Positions 17,506-26,602 are shown, numbered from the stretch's first letter. The stretch: 64,000 nucleotides of DNA from Lederbergia galactosidilytica (GCF_017873565.1 NZ_JAGGKH010000001.1:186001-250000), one strand, 5' to 3'. Program-made: numbers and translations. The notes: generated by a model not told the origin, from the letters alone.

Positions 17506-17633
17506 CTGGAACATCGGAGTACAAGCTTAAACGTAGTAATGACGCCATGTTCCGATATACCAACCGATATTCCAGGGTGGAATTGAGTTGGCATAGACGC
17601 TGGAATACGGCTTGGAACATCGGTTGGCATACC
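17506..17633. repeat. Cluster of TGGAAYAYCGG motifs (iteron or centromere-like)
   Basis: Five copies in both orientations: plus at 17507, 17601 and 17613; minus near 17557-17548 and 17575-17564. The outer part forms a long inverted repeat: 17555-17574 against 17613-17633. It lies directly after the ParB-like gene and before the HTH/replication gene. Confidence 0.6.
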
Positions 17634-17756
17634 GCCTAGCCTATATACGTTCTTCTCTTTCGGCCGCATCGCACGCAAACGTCGGTAAAATAATCATACT
17701 TATGATTCCGTTTTAACTTACAAATTATTCGAAATATTAACACGCTAATCCCTCCT

Positions 17757-18626
17757 TTATAATCCGCCCAGTTCGCCCATTTCTCCGAAGTATAGCTTGT
17801 CCAGCATACGATCTAATATGCCGTTAAAATAGCCCGCAAGGTTCTTTATACGCTTGTTTTTCGTAGCCATGACCGCTGTTTTAAGCGCTTGAAATCCGAT
17901 ATGCTCCACTGATCCCTTATCGAAGGCATTGCCGGCTAATAACGGCTTGCTGTGGCTTAAATAGACGCCATATAGGCGCGATATTATGCGCTGACTATCC
18001 TTGCCTATCGTTGAGCCTATAAACGCCTTAAATCGAGCATAAAACGGTTTATAATACGTATTAATATAATTAATATTATTTAGCTTATTAGACGGAGTTT
18101 TATGGCGTGACATGTCCGGTGTGACTTCGGCTGATTCGGACATTTTGTCCTTATCGGAGGACGTCCTCCGTTTTGTGCCACGTGGCATACTTCCCGACGT
18201 CGGGCATTTCGCTTGGGACGACATCGTCTCAACTTCGTGCGACAGGCGCACATACTCCGAACTGTGACACGTGTCACCGACTTGCGAAATTCGCAAAGGT
18301 AAAACAACGATAACATTCGTTGACTGCCTACGATCCCCTCCATCGCGCTTAGTCTCGTATTGCTTGATGATGCCGAGCGCCTCTAAACGATTGCACGCCC
18401 GAATAACAGTACGTCTTACTCGACCGACTGCCTCTGCGATATTATTCTTCGATAAATAGCATACACCGACGTATTTACACGCGTAACGGCTGATTAACTC
18501 GAGGACAGCGCGCTCGGTTGCGCTTAGTTGATTATTCGTTCTATGTATTTTGATAGCTTCGTTTAATTCTTCGACTGATTCAAACGTAGATAGGCTACGA
18601 TAGGTTGCTTCGTTTGCTAGTAACAT
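17757..18626 (-). CDS. Plasmid-type HTH replication protein
   Basis: 289 residues. The N-terminal winged-helix domain (about 30-115: LSATERAVLELISRYACKYVG, then NNIAEAVGRVRRTVIRACNR) is like the 'helix-turn-helix' proteins next to origins of large Bacillus plasmids and phage-like plasmids. A polar linker (130-190) and a C-terminal helical domain (FYARFKAFIGSTI to the end) follow. It is probably the replication initiator or its regulator. AAAGGAG precedes the ATG. The motif cluster at 17506-17633 lies just downstream and could be its binding site. Confidence 0.6.
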   Translation of the reverse strand: MLLANEATYRSLSTFESVEELNEAIKIHRTNNQLSATERAVLELISRYACKYVGVCYLSKNNIAEAVGRVRRTVIRACNRLEALGIIKQYETKRDGGDRRQSTNVIVVLPLRISQVGDTCHSSEYVRLSHEVETMSSQAKCPTSGSMPRGTKRRTSSDKDKMSESAEVTPDMSRHKTPSNKLNNINYINTYYKPFYARFKAFIGSTIGKDSQRIISRLYGVYLSHSKPLLAGNAFDKGSVEHIGFQALKTAVMATKNKRIKNLAGYFNGILDRMLDKLYFGEMGELGGL

Positions 18627-18702
18627 TTTCGATAGGCTCCTTTAATGGGCGCCCTCTCGACAGGAATATACGTTCGATAGACAATTCACACTTAAATAAA
18701 CG

Positions 18703-18731
18703 TTGCATTCGCGGATTTTTTGCGATATACT
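18703..18731 (+). promoter_or_regulatory. Promoter of the small RNA
   Basis: TTGCAT, 17-base spacer, TATACT on the plus strand, pointing away from the replication-type gene. Confidence 0.65.
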
Positions 18732-18737
18732 AACGGT

Positions 18738-18820
18738 AATTAGTTCTTTTTATGTACCCCGTTGTCGCGGGTGTGCGATCTTGTCTTCCTACGTATGTAT
18801 GGAGGGCTTTTTTATTTTTA
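18738..18820 (+). ncRNA. Candidate small RNA opposite the rep leader
   Basis: Starts just after the promoter at 18703-18731 and ends at a CTTCC/GGAGG hairpin (18785-18805) with a T-rich tail, giving about 80 nucleotides. It could encode a 23-residue peptide from 18752, but there is no ribosome-binding site. If the leftward rep transcript starts to the right of 18820, this RNA is antisense to its leader, as copy-control RNAs are. Confidence 0.45.
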
Positions 18821-19777
18821 TAGATTTTGTAGCGGACTATATTTCCGATGTTTGTTCAATATATCTGTATCGAATAAACGCACGTAGCGCTTCGTCATAT
18901 CCATCGTGGTATGTCCCATGATCTGCATGAGGCTGAAAGCGTCTCCGCCGTTCAATATATAAAACTTAGCGAAAGTATGCCGAAATGTATGCGGACTACA
19001 CCTGACGTTCTTCACTCCGGCCAGCTTTCCATATTTATTTACGATTATTCGGAAGCTGTTCTTGTCAATCGGTTTTCCCCGCAGATTTACAAATACATAA
19101 TCGCTCATGTCGCCATGTATCTTTAAAAATTGCCGTAGTTCCTGCTTTAATCTATCCGAGATAGGTACATATCGAGAAATATCCGTTTTAGTATTTCGGA
19201 GATAGACTCGACCTTCTGCAAATAGAATATCGTCAATTTTCACGCTGAGCGCCTCTGATATGCGAGCGCCTGTATCGAGTAGGAATAGCATGAGCACATA
19301 ATCGCGTAATCCAGTAAACTTTCGCCTATCAGTCTGCTTTAGTAGCGCGCTAATCTGCTGCATAGTAAACGTATTGATCTCCGGCTCTTTGGTACGTATC
19401 TGTTTCCAGTCCTTAGCGGGATTGTTATGTAAGTATCCGGCTTCCTCGCAATAAAATAAGAATGTCCTTATTGCCCTTATCTTGGCGTTGATTCCTCCGA
19501 CACTATTTCCGCGTTCATCTCGCAGATAATCAGTAAATCTATACAGCAATTCTTTATCGATGTCGGCTACCGCGATAAGTTCATCTTTTTCCCGGATAAT
19601 ATAACGCCTTAATACGTTAATCTCGCGCCGATAATATTCGATCGTGCTTTCACGTAGCCCTATCCGTTTTCTATCGATGCAAAAATCTTCTAATGCGGCA
19701 TCGAAATGAACGCTTTTGACGCCAACGTAGTTTTTTATTGATTGGACTTCTTCGAAATCTAATCTATTTTTGCGCAC
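18818..19777 (-). CDS. int: Tyrosine site-specific recombinase (integrase)
   Basis: 319 residues: a SAM-like N-terminal core-binding domain (about 25-130) and a catalytic domain with DTGARISEAL (first Arg), a beta-hairpin Lys region, PHTFRHTFA (His-x-x-Arg) and IMGHTTMDMTKRYVRL (His and nucleophile Tyr). It integrates and excises the island at tRNA-Arg. The GTG at 19777 directly abuts the T-run of a terminator and has no Shine-Dalgarno, so its expression is probably low or needs readthrough. No excisionase was recognised. Confidence 0.95.
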   Translation of the reverse strand: MRKNRLDFEEVQSIKNYVGVKSVHFDAALEDFCIDRKRIGLRESTIEYYRREINVLRRYIIREKDELIAVADIDKELLYRFTDYLRDERGNSVGGINAKIRAIRTFLFYCEEAGYLHNNPAKDWKQIRTKEPEINTFTMQQISALLKQTDRRKFTGLRDYVLMLFLLDTGARISEALSVKIDDILFAEGRVYLRNTKTDISRYVPISDRLKQELRQFLKIHGDMSDYVFVNLRGKPIDKNSFRIIVNKYGKLAGVKNVRCSPHTFRHTFAKFYILNGGDAFSLMQIMGHTTMDMTKRYVRLFDTDILNKHRKYSPLQNL

Positions 19778-19816
19778 AAAAAAAAGACGCCCCTTTCCGT
19801 TTTGGAAAGAGACGTC
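19778..19816 (-). terminator. Terminator between tRNA-Arg/attR and the integrase gene
   Basis: Hairpin GACGTCTCTTTCC against GGAAAGGGGCGTC with an eight-T run on the minus strand. It stops tRNA-Arg transcription just before int and replaces the ancestral terminator now at 5722-5754. Confidence 0.85.
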
Positions 19817-19826
19817 ATAATCTCGT

Positions 19827-19864
19827 AGACTTTTAACGCTTAGTCTTACGCTATAAACTAACGT
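19827..19864 (+). repeat. Right arm-type repeat flanking attR
   Basis: Partner of 5844-5880, sharing GACTTTTA, TAGTCTTAC and AAACTAACGT. In the excised circle both repeats would flank the attP core in the same orientation. Confidence 0.65.
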
Positions 19865-19885
19865 AAGCCCTTATACAGCGTGCAT

Positions 19886-19932
19886 AAACGCCCTCGGCAG
19901 GAATCGAACCCACATTTTAAGAACCGGAATCT
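19886..19932. repeat. attR: right attachment site inside tRNA-Arg
   Basis: 47-base copy of attL. Here it is joined to the tRNA 5' part, so the gene is restored to full length. Confidence 0.95.
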
Positions 19933-19960
19933 CACGTGTTATCCGTTACACCACGAGGGC
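19889..19960 (-). tRNA. tRNA-Arg (anticodon CCG)
   Basis: 72 nucleotides folding into a standard cloverleaf: acceptor GCCCTCG/CGAGGGC, D-stem GTGT/ACAC, anticodon stem TGAGA/TCTTA with loop TTCCGGT, T-arm with TTCGATT. It reads CGG codons. The 3' CCA is not encoded. The 3' 44 nucleotides are supplied by the island's att core, so the gene stays functional. Confidence 0.95.
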
Positions 19961-19984
19961 AATGTAAGAAGCGTACGATATGAA

Positions 19985-20013
19985 ATTATAGATGAATTTT
20001 CTATAGAATGCAA
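19985..20013 (-). promoter_or_regulatory. Promoter of tRNA-Arg
   Basis: Minus strand TTGCAT, 17-base spacer, TATAAT, ending 25 bases before the tRNA. Confidence 0.75.
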
Positions 20014-20077
20014 GCATATTTTGTTTAAAATCATCTAAAATGGAGAATATGGTATGTTATAGGAACAAATTTCCAAA

Positions 20078-20129
20078 AGTCAAATGTCTAGTTTGATTAT
20101 TTGACCTTCACTGACCATTGGTGTATGAT
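20078..20129 (+). promoter_or_regulatory. clpP promoter with CtsR-like heptads
   Basis: TTGACC (20101-20106), 17-base spacer, TATGAT (20124-20129). AGTCAAA (20078-20084) and the inverted GGTCAAA (20106-20100) match CtsR half-sites, but not in the canonical tandem spacing, so CtsR control is likely by homology rather than proven. Confidence 0.6.
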
Positions 20130-20193
20130 AAGAATACATAAAGTTTTCAACACTTTAGGGAATCTGTTTTTTATAAAAAAAGGAGGAGAAATA

Positions 20194-20796
20194 ATGAATT
20201 TAATTCCTACAGTTATTGAACAAACAAGCAGAGGGGAACGAGCTTATGATATTTATTCTCGTTTGCTAAAAGACCGTATTATTATGCTTGGAAGCGGGAT
20301 TGATGATAATGTTTCCAACTCTATTGTAGCACAGCTGCTATTCTTGGAAGCTGAAAACCCTGAAAAGGATATTACTATTTTCATTAACAGTCCTGGCGGA
20401 AGCATTACAGCTGGTATGGCGATCTACGATACTATGCAATATATTAAACCAGATGTTTCCACAATTTGTACTGGTATGGCTGCTTCAATGGGAGCTTTCC
20501 TACTTGCTGCTGGTAAAAAAGGAAAAAGATTTGCCTTACCTAACAGTGAAGTGATGATTCACCAACCACTTGGTGGCGCACAAGGGCAAGCAACCGAAAT
20601 TGAAATTGCTGCTAAACGAATTTTATTCTTGCGTGAAAAGTTAAATCAAATTCTCTCTGATCGTACAGGTCAACCGCTTGAAGTTATTCAACGTGACACA
20701 GACCGTGATAACTTTATGACAGCTGAAAAAGCGAAAGAATATGGGCTGATCGATCGAATCATTGAACGTAAAGAAGAAATAGACGCAGGAAAATAA
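20194..20796 (+). CDS. clpP: ATP-dependent Clp protease proteolytic subunit
   Basis: 200-residue serine peptidase that forms the double-heptamer chamber used with ClpX/ClpC/ClpE. The catalytic triad lies in GMAASMGAF (Ser), [11 protein letters not shown] (His) and the Asp of DRDNFMTA. Start at 20194 after AAAGGAGGAG; the longer in-frame TTG at 20101 is inside the promoter and rejected. It is monocistronic and read away from the tRNA. Confidence 0.98.
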   Translation: MNLIPTVIEQTSRGERAYDIYSRLLKDRIIMLGSGIDDNVSNSIVAQLLFLEAENPEKDITIFINSPGGSITAGMAIYDTMQYIKPDVSTICTGMAASMGAFLLAAGKKGKRFALPNSEVMIHQPLGGAQGQATEIEIAAKRILFLREKLNQILSDRTGQPLEVIQRDTDRDNFMTAEKAKEYGLIDRIIERKEEIDAGK

Positions 20797-20835
20797 TATA
20801 TTGAAAGTCGTTAGAAATAACTAGCTAAAATTTAG

Positions 20836-21062
20836 AGACTGGGACAAAATTACTTTCACCAAAGACAAAACGGAACTACTAGGGTTAATAATGCGCTACG
20901 GAAATATACTTCGCTTTCCGCGGGCGGCTGGTGAGCTTCCTTGTGCTATCGCACTCCGGGATCTCACCGATGCCTTTACTCCCGCTGGAATCTACGTATA
21001 TTTCCTTCGGCCTCAGGTAGTTCATTGTTCGTCCTTGGGATTTAACAGTTATGTCCCAGTCT
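20836..21062. repeat. Dispersed repeat bounded by AGACTGGGACA inverted ends
   Basis: Begins AGACTGGGACA and ends TGTCCCAGTCT. Related ends occur at 55314 onward. The interior is GC-rich and has no credible gene. Confidence 0.6.
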
Positions 21063-21132
21063 ATTTTCATGCAATTTATTATCAGACAATGTACTTACTA
21101 AATTCACTAGCATGAAAAGTAAATTGATGAGG

Positions 21133-21310
21133 GATCGCCTGATACCCTCCTATAAGCGCGATAGAGATCCCATACATAAGAGCCATCCTATGAACATAAA
21201 AACTGCGTAGGCAACTTGATTAGTGTGCTTAGCAGCCCCCCTATACACAAAAACTACCTAGCTGCATCATTTTGTAGGCTTAGATCCCCTATAGGAGGAT
21301 ACGTTGATCG
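21133..21310. repeat. Second inverted-repeat-bounded intergenic segment
   Basis: GATCGCCTGATACCCTCCTAT (21133-21153, 1 base shown trimmed in part) is matched in inverse by ATAGGAGGATACGTTGATCG at 21291-21310. No gene inside. Confidence 0.45.
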
Positions 21311-21372
21311 CTTACCTTGTGTACACAGCCATCTATGTCCTAATCCTATTTTACATTAAGGATTTACAATTT

Positions 21373-23097
21373 TTATGAGCCAATTTCTTGGAACTGAATA
21401 TTATGCAGTCTTGCGAAGAGGCCGTTTTGTCGGACTAGTTCGGTATAAGTACCATCTTCTTCAATACCATTTTCAGTTACGACCAATACACGGTCTGCAT
21501 CTCGAATTGTTGCCAGGCGATGCGCGATGACCAAGGTTGTACGATTCACAGCTAGTTCATTCAAGGCTAACTGAATAATTTTTTCTGTTTCTGTATCAAG
21601 AGCTGAGGTAGCTTCATCTAAAATAAGGATCGGTGGGTTCTTTAAAAACATGCGCGCAATCGCTAGGCGTTGCTTTTGCCCTCCGGATAATTTTAACCCT
21701 CGCTCACCGACTTGAGTTTCATAGCCTTCAGGAAGTGAAGCTATAAAGTCTTCTAAATGAGCTTTCCTAGCTGCTTCACGTATTTCCTCTTCACTGGCAT
21801 CCTGCTTCCCATAAGCAATATTTTCTCGAATTGTTCCGGTAAACAAAAAGACGTCCTGCTGAACAATCCCAATTTGTGAACGGAGCGAATGTTTCGTCAT
21901 ATCTCGAATATCCATTCCATCGATCATAATCGATCCTTTCTCCACATCATAGAAACGCGGGATCAAAGAACAAATTGTCGTTTTTCCCGCACCAGATGGT
22001 CCCACGAAGGCAACAGTTTCCCCTGCGCGAATATTTAAATCGATCCCTTTTAACACCTGTTTATGGTCATCATATTGAAAGTGGACATCCTCAAAGTGAA
22101 TATTCCCCATTAGGTGATCAACTGCTAAAGCATTAGGACGATCTTGAATTTCTGGGTCTTGGTTAATAAGATCTAGGAAACGTTTAAATCCAGCCATTCC
22201 TTTCGGATATAATTCAAGTAAAGCACTAATTTTATCTACTGGTTTGATCAAAACATTTACATAAAGCACAAAACTAACCAATTCTCCATATGTTAATTTT
22301 CCATTAAAACTAAACCAAGCACCCACAACGAGCACTAATAATGTGACAAGTCTAGTCATCATATAAATACTGGAATGCGTCCCAGCCATAACTTTGTATG
22401 CAGCAAGCTTTGCGGTCCGAAATAGACCATTATCTTTTTTGAATCGCTTAATTTCAAAATTCTCATTTGTAAAAGATTGCACAACTCGAGCGCCAGAAAC
22501 ACTGTCTTCTACTCTCGCATTGACATCCGCAATCCGGCCGTACATATTTTTCCACGCATGATTCATTTTAATATTACAATAAGTGACCAACCAAATGAGG
22601 AATGGCACCATAATAAATGTGATCACCGCTAAACTCGGATTTATATGGAACATAATCGAAAAAGCACCGACAAATGTCATAATCGCAATAAAGAAATCTT
22701 CTGGTCCGTGATGGGCAAGTTCACCAATATCAAATAAATCATTCGAGATCCGACTCATAATATGCCCTGTCTTCGTATTATCAAAAAAACGAAACGATTG
22801 GCGTTGAACATGGGTAAATAATTGCTCCCGCATATCTGTTTCAATATTAATCCCTAACTTATGGCCTAAATAACTGACAATATATTGAAGCACTGTGCTC
22901 AATAAATACACAATCAGTAAAAGTATCCCCACTGTGAATATTTTATTCCAATCGCCTTCTGGTAATAGTTTATCAATAAACCATTGGACTGCGACTGGAA
23001 AGGCCAATTCCAAAATAGCTACAATTACAGCACTTGAAAAGTCAATAATAAACAATCGTCTATGTGGTTTATAATACGAAAAAAATTGTTTTAGCAT
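21373..23097 (-). CDS. ABC exporter (MsbA/YwjA type), fused membrane and ATPase domains
   Basis: 574 residues. About six membrane segments in residues 15-300, then the ATPase with Walker A GPSGAGKTT, signature LSGGQKQRLAIAR, Walker B ILILDEATSALD and a switch His in VIAHRLAT. A half-transporter, active as a dimer; substrate unknown (drug- or lipid-like in relatives). The sequence is close in plan to B. subtilis YwjA. GGAGTAAGG before the ATG. Confidence 0.9.
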   Translation of the reverse strand: MLKQFFSYYKPHRRLFIIDFSSAVIVAILELAFPVAVQWFIDKLLPEGDWNKIFTVGILLLIVYLLSTVLQYIVSYLGHKLGINIETDMREQLFTHVQRQSFRFFDNTKTGHIMSRISNDLFDIGELAHHGPEDFFIAIMTFVGAFSIMFHINPSLAVITFIMVPFLIWLVTYCNIKMNHAWKNMYGRIADVNARVEDSVSGARVVQSFTNENFEIKRFKKDNGLFRTAKLAAYKVMAGTHSSIYMMTRLVTLLVLVVGAWFSFNGKLTYGELVSFVLYVNVLIKPVDKISALLELYPKGMAGFKRFLDLINQDPEIQDRPNALAVDHLMGNIHFEDVHFQYDDHKQVLKGIDLNIRAGETVAFVGPSGAGKTTICSLIPRFYDVEKGSIMIDGMDIRDMTKHSLRSQIGIVQQDVFLFTGTIRENIAYGKQDASEEEIREAARKAHLEDFIASLPEGYETQVGERGLKLSGGQKQRLAIARMFLKNPPILILDEATSALDTETEKIIQLALNELAVNRTTLVIAHRLATIRDADRVLVVTENGIEEDGTYTELVRQNGLFARLHNIQFQEIGS

Positions 23098-23226
23098 CGC
23101 CTTACTCCTTCAATGATTAAATCTCACTACGTCAACACGTAAATGGCACTCCATCCATTTACGAATAATATATTTTTATCATTTTCAAGTATGTATACCA
23201 GATCCTAGCCTATCTCTTCTCCATAG

Positions 23227-23262
23227 AAAAAGAGTGTTTCAACAATTGTTTCAACACTCTTT
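23227..23262 (-). terminator. Terminator of crh
   Basis: Long palindrome AAAGAGTGTT / AACACTCTTT with central CAATTG, followed by TTTTTC on the minus strand. Confidence 0.8.
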
Positions 23263-23271
23263 CTCCAAGCA

Positions 23272-23529
23272 TTAATTGTTATTTTCAATAAAGTTAGCCA
23301 ACTGCGCAACAGCTTCTTCTTCATCGCTACCTGTAGCAGAAAGTGTCACTACTTCATTTGGGCCAATCGCAAGACTCATTAAACCCATAATACTTTTTGC
23401 ATTGACATTTCTACCGCTTTTTTCAAGAAAGACATCTGCGGCGAAGTTGCTTGCCTCTTGAACAAATTCTGCTGCATGACGAGATTGTAATCCAGCTGGC
23501 AATTTTACTTCTATCTCTTTAACCACCAT
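23272..23529 (-). CDS. crh: HPr-like catabolite repression protein Crh
   Basis: 85 residues, HPr fold. Position 15 is Gln instead of the phosphorylatable His (AGLQSRHAA), and Ser46 is kept in AKSIMGLMSLA. It can therefore be phosphorylated only by HprK at Ser46 and serve CcpA as corepressor. HprK is also encoded in this window (32416-33357). It is the last gene of the rapZ-yvcK-whiA-crh group, as in B. subtilis. Confidence 0.95.
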   Translation of the reverse strand: MVVKEIEVKLPAGLQSRHAAEFVQEASNFAADVFLEKSGRNVNAKSIMGLMSLAIGPNEVVTLSATGSDEEEAVAQLANFIENNN

Positions 23530-23547
23530 AGTTCCTCACCCCTTTAC

Positions 23548-24501
23548 TTATTTATATGTGTTGCTTGTTTCACCTTTGCGTAATTTATCTGCAATTTCAT
23601 CGATTTTTCTTAATCGATGATTAATGCCCGATTTACTAATTGGATTTCCAGAAACCATTTCACCTAATTCCTTCAAGGTTAAATCTTGATGTTCCATTCG
23701 TAAAATAGCAATTTCTCGAAGTTTCTCAGGTAAGATGTCTAAGCCCTCTGTTTCCTGAATATAGCGGATATTTTCCACTTGCCTTAATGAAGCGCCAATC
23801 GTTTTATTCAAATTAGCTGTTTCACAATTGACAAGCCGGTTTACAGAATTACGCATGTCCCGCACAATCCGAACATCCTCAAATTTTAGTAATGCATTAT
23901 GAGCTCCGATCACTCCAAGAAAATCAGCAATTTTCTCGGCTTCTTTTAGATAGGTAATATACCCATTTTTTCGCTCTAAAAACTTGCTATTCAAGGAAAA
24001 TTCATTCATAAGCTCACAAAGTGCCTCATTATGTTCTTTGTATAAAGAAGCAATTTCAAGATGATAGGAAGATGTCTCTGGATTATTTACTGAACCGCCT
24101 GCTAGAAAAGCCCCTCGTAAATACGAACGTTTGCAGCATTCATTCTCAATTAAATCTTGTTCAATATCATGGACAAAGGTAAAACCTTCCCCTAAAATCT
24201 TTAAATCTCGCAAAATTGATTCCGCCTGTTTTTTTAGACGGACAATATAAACATTATTTTTTTTGAGGCGCATTTTCTTCCTAACTAATAATTCTACCTC
24301 GGTTGCGTAAATCCTTTTTATTAAAACATAAATCCTTCTAGCAATGGCTGCATTTTCAGTTTGCACATTGACAACAAGTATGCGATTAGAAAAAGAAAGG
24401 GAACCATTCATTCTAATAAGGGCAGATAATTCGGCCTTTGCACAGCAATCTGCAGATTCTAATGTTGTTAATTCTTTTTTTGTGTCTGAAGCAAACGACA
24501 C
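23548..24501 (-). CDS. whiA: WhiA, DNA-binding cell-division and metabolism regulator
   Basis: 317 residues: N-terminal LAGLIDADG-like domain (about 1-210; [21 protein letters not shown]) and C-terminal helix-turn-helix ([12 protein letters not shown]...[10 protein letters not shown]). The GTG at 24501 is preferred because AGGAGG lies eight bases before it and the protein then starts MSFAS as in B. subtilis; the GTG at 24510 overlaps that site. Separated from yvcK by about 250 bases of repeat, where related genomes have the genes nearly touching. Confidence 0.95.
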   Translation of the reverse strand: MSFASDTKKELTTLESADCCAKAELSALIRMNGSLSFSNRILVVNVQTENAAIARRIYVLIKRIYATEVELLVRKKMRLKKNNVYIVRLKKQAESILRDLKILGEGFTFVHDIEQDLIENECCKRSYLRGAFLAGGSVNNPETSSYHLEIASLYKEHNEALCELMNEFSLNSKFLERKNGYITYLKEAEKIADFLGVIGAHNALLKFEDVRIVRDMRNSVNRLVNCETANLNKTIGASLRQVENIRYIQETEGLDILPEKLREIAILRMEHQDLTLKELGEMVSGNPISKSGINHRLRKIDEIADKLRKGETSNTYK

Positions 24502-24755
24502 ATCTGCCACCTCCTAAAAAAAAGCGCAAGCGCCCATAATATACGGCTAAGAGTACAATATCCTCTAAGCAAATTCATGAATCAATAGTTTTTTCCGGTT
24601 CATCTGCACTAGGAATTATGTACATTAAACAACCAATGAGCTGTGAACTCTTTCTTCTTGGCTGGAACCCAAGATAAGCTTCAATAAGTGGTTGCTAGTC
24701 GAATGGAATGCGGGCCAGATTCGTAGCAAAACGATCAATTTACTTCGTAATCCCA
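24502..24755. repeat. Repeat-derived spacer between yvcK and whiA
   Basis: No gene. It begins with the AGCGCAAGCGCC type repeat, also seen at 45368-45385, and runs up to the yvcK stop. Confidence 0.5.
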
Positions 24756-25715
24756 TTACCTTTCAATAAGTGAGTACAAAATCTGAGCAACTTTTTCAGT
24801 ATTATGCCGCACAAGCCCTTTATCTAAGCTAATAATTTCTTCCGCAATAACTTCAATTCCCAATTTTGCAAGGTTTTCTACATCAAATACAACCGGCCTT
24901 GCTTGCTCTTCTTGGTAGCGATATTTCAAATGGGATGGTATTGGTTCATTATTCACTAAGATAAGATCAATAAAAGAACAATCCATATGGGAATATAAAG
25001 CTTGGATATGATCACTCGCGGAGAAATTCAATGTCTCGCCAGGCTGTGTCATCAAATTGCAAATATATACTTTTTTCGCTTTTGCTTTACATATTTCTTC
25101 ACCAATACCAGGAACTAATAGATTCGGTAAAATACTCGTGTATAAACTTCCAGGCCCCAATACGATCAAATCAGCTTCTCGAATGACCTGTATGGATTCC
25201 TCTAATGGTTTGATTGGCTCAGGTGTTAAAAAGACCCTTTTAACAGTTTTCCCCGCTTCAGGAATTTTCGATTCACCAATTACAATAGAACCATCTTCCA
25301 TTTCAGCATTCAATACAACACATTGATTGGCTGCGGGAAGAACATGACCACGTACATTTAATACCCGGCTCATCTCTTGGATAGCATGAACAAAATTGCC
25401 AGTGATGGATGTGAGTGCCGCGAGAATTAAATTTCCTAGAGAATGGCCAGAAAGCTCACTATTTGAATTAAAACGATGCTGAAACATTTCAATGATTAAA
25501 GGTTCTTGATCTGATAAAGCAGCAATGACATTCCTTACATCCCCTGGTGGCGGTATTTCCATTTCTTCTCTTAATCTCCCTGAGCTACCTCCATCATCTG
25601 CCACTGTTACTATGGCGGATAACTCAACCGGAAGATTCTTCAAACCGCGCAAAAGAACGGGTAATCCTGTCCCCCCTCCTACGACAGCAATCTTGGGACT
25701 TGATGTTTCTGTCAT
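24756..25715 (-). CDS. yvcK: YvcK/MgfK gluconeogenesis-growth and cell-shape factor
   Basis: 319 residues, CofD-like fold. [14 protein letters not shown] near the N-terminus and [12 protein letters not shown] bind UDP-sugars in the family. Needed for growth on gluconeogenic carbon and for correct PBP1 placement in B. subtilis. Start overlaps the rapZ stop by 4 bases (ATGA), so they are coupled. Confidence 0.95.
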   Translation of the reverse strand: MTETSSPKIAVVGGGTGLPVLLRGLKNLPVELSAIVTVADDGGSSGRLREEMEIPPPGDVRNVIAALSDQEPLIIEMFQHRFNSNSELSGHSLGNLILAALTSITGNFVHAIQEMSRVLNVRGHVLPAANQCVVLNAEMEDGSIVIGESKIPEAGKTVKRVFLTPEPIKPLEESIQVIREADLIVLGPGSLYTSILPNLLVPGIGEEICKAKAKKVYICNLMTQPGETLNFSASDHIQALYSHMDCSFIDLILVNNEPIPSHLKYRYQEEQARPVVFDVENLAKLGIEVIAEEIISLDKGLVRHNTEKVAQILYSLIER

Positions 25716-26602
25716 AATGTTTTTCCCTTTCTTTTTTCAATATCTCGATGTGTAATCGATACATGATAATCATTTTCATAAAATTCACCAATATATTCAG
25801 AAAGAGCAACAGAACGATGTTGTCCACCCGTACAGCCAATCGCAATCACAAGCTGGCTTTTCCCTTCCCGCTTATAAAGAGGTAACATAAACGTCAGTAA
25901 ATCTGTCGTTTTGGCCAGAAATTTCTGCGTGTCACTCCACTTTAATACATACTGATATACTTCCTCTTCCATTCCTGTTTTCGGGCGCATATGATCAATA
26001 TAATGGGGATTCGGTAAGAAACGGACATCAAATACTAAATCCGCATCAATCGGAATTCCGTGTTTAAATCCAAATGACATGACATTAACTGTAAAAGTGG
26101 TCTTTTTATTCGCGGAAAAATCCTCGATAATTTTTTCGCGCAATTCTTTCGGTTGCATATTAGATGTATCATAAATTAATTGGGCGCGGCCTTTTAATTC
26201 ATCTAATATATGGCGTTCTCGTCTGATTCCTTCAAGAGGTAACCCATCGGTTGCAAGCGGGTGAGAGCGACGAGTTTCTTTATATCGTCTAACAAGTGCT
26301 GCATCATTTGAGTCAAGAAAAAGAATTTGGGGTGTCATCCACGTTGAATCCGAAAGTTCATCCAAAACACGTAATAAAGTATCAAAAAATTCTCGCCCAC
26401 GTAAATCCATTACAAGAGCTACTTTATTCATCTTATTTCCAGATTCCTTCATTAATTCCAGAAATTTAGGCATTAAAGCTGGTGGTAAGTTGTCCACACA
26501 AAAGAAACCTAAATCTTCAAAGCTGTGAACAGCAACTGTCTTTCCTGCCCCTGACATTCCCGTAATAATAACTAACTGTATCTCATCAGAAACTGCGTTC
26601 AT
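25712..26602 (-). CDS. rapZ: RapZ/YvcJ P-loop nucleotide-binding protein
   Basis: 296 residues. Walker A is [11 protein letters not shown] at about 15-25, followed by [14 protein letters not shown]; the C-terminal domain has [18 protein letters not shown] and [11 protein letters not shown], diagnostic of the family. In Bacillus it is linked to YvcK and competence; in E. coli RapZ guides sRNA decay. CAGGAG precedes the start. The Nudix gene yvcI expected upstream is absent here. Confidence 0.95.
   Translation of the reverse strand: MNAVSDEIQLVIITGMSGAGKTVAVHSFEDLGFFCVDNLPPALMPKFLELMKESGNKMNKVALVMDLRGREFFDTLLRVLDELSDSTWMTPQILFLDSNDAALVRRYKETRRSHPLATDGLPLEGIRRERHILDELKGRAQLIYDTSNMQPKELREKIIEDFSANKKTTFTVNVMSFGFKHGIPIDADLVFDVRFLPNPHYIDHMRPKTGMEEEVYQYVLKWSDTQKFLAKTTDLLTFMLPLYKREGKSQLVIAIGCTGGQHRSVALSEYIGEFYENDYHVSITHRDIEKRKGKTL

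Larger units (their letters stand above)
5769..19932. mobile_element. 14.2-kb integrated element at tRNA-Arg: candidate phage satellite or reduced prophage
   Basis: Bounded by the 47-bp attL and attR repeats. A tyrosine integrase lies beside attR and reads away from it. Base composition is clearly richer in G+C than the flanks. Contents: XRE repressor divergent from a leftward operon, HTH/replication-type protein, ParB-like remnant, HNH nuclease, scaffold-like coiled-coil proteins, His-rich tail protein and Ntn-hydrolase-like protein. No terminase, portal, major capsid, holin, lysin, relaxase or type IV secretion gene was found, which argues against a complete prophage or a conjugative element. 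Confidence 0.9.

Noticed and set aside
5769-19932. Integrative conjugative element.
   Set aside because: No relaxase, coupling protein or type IV secretion gene is present.
20078-20106. Canonical tandem CtsR operator.
   Set aside because: Half-sites are present, but not in the tandem three-base-spaced arrangement, so it is listed only as CtsR-like.
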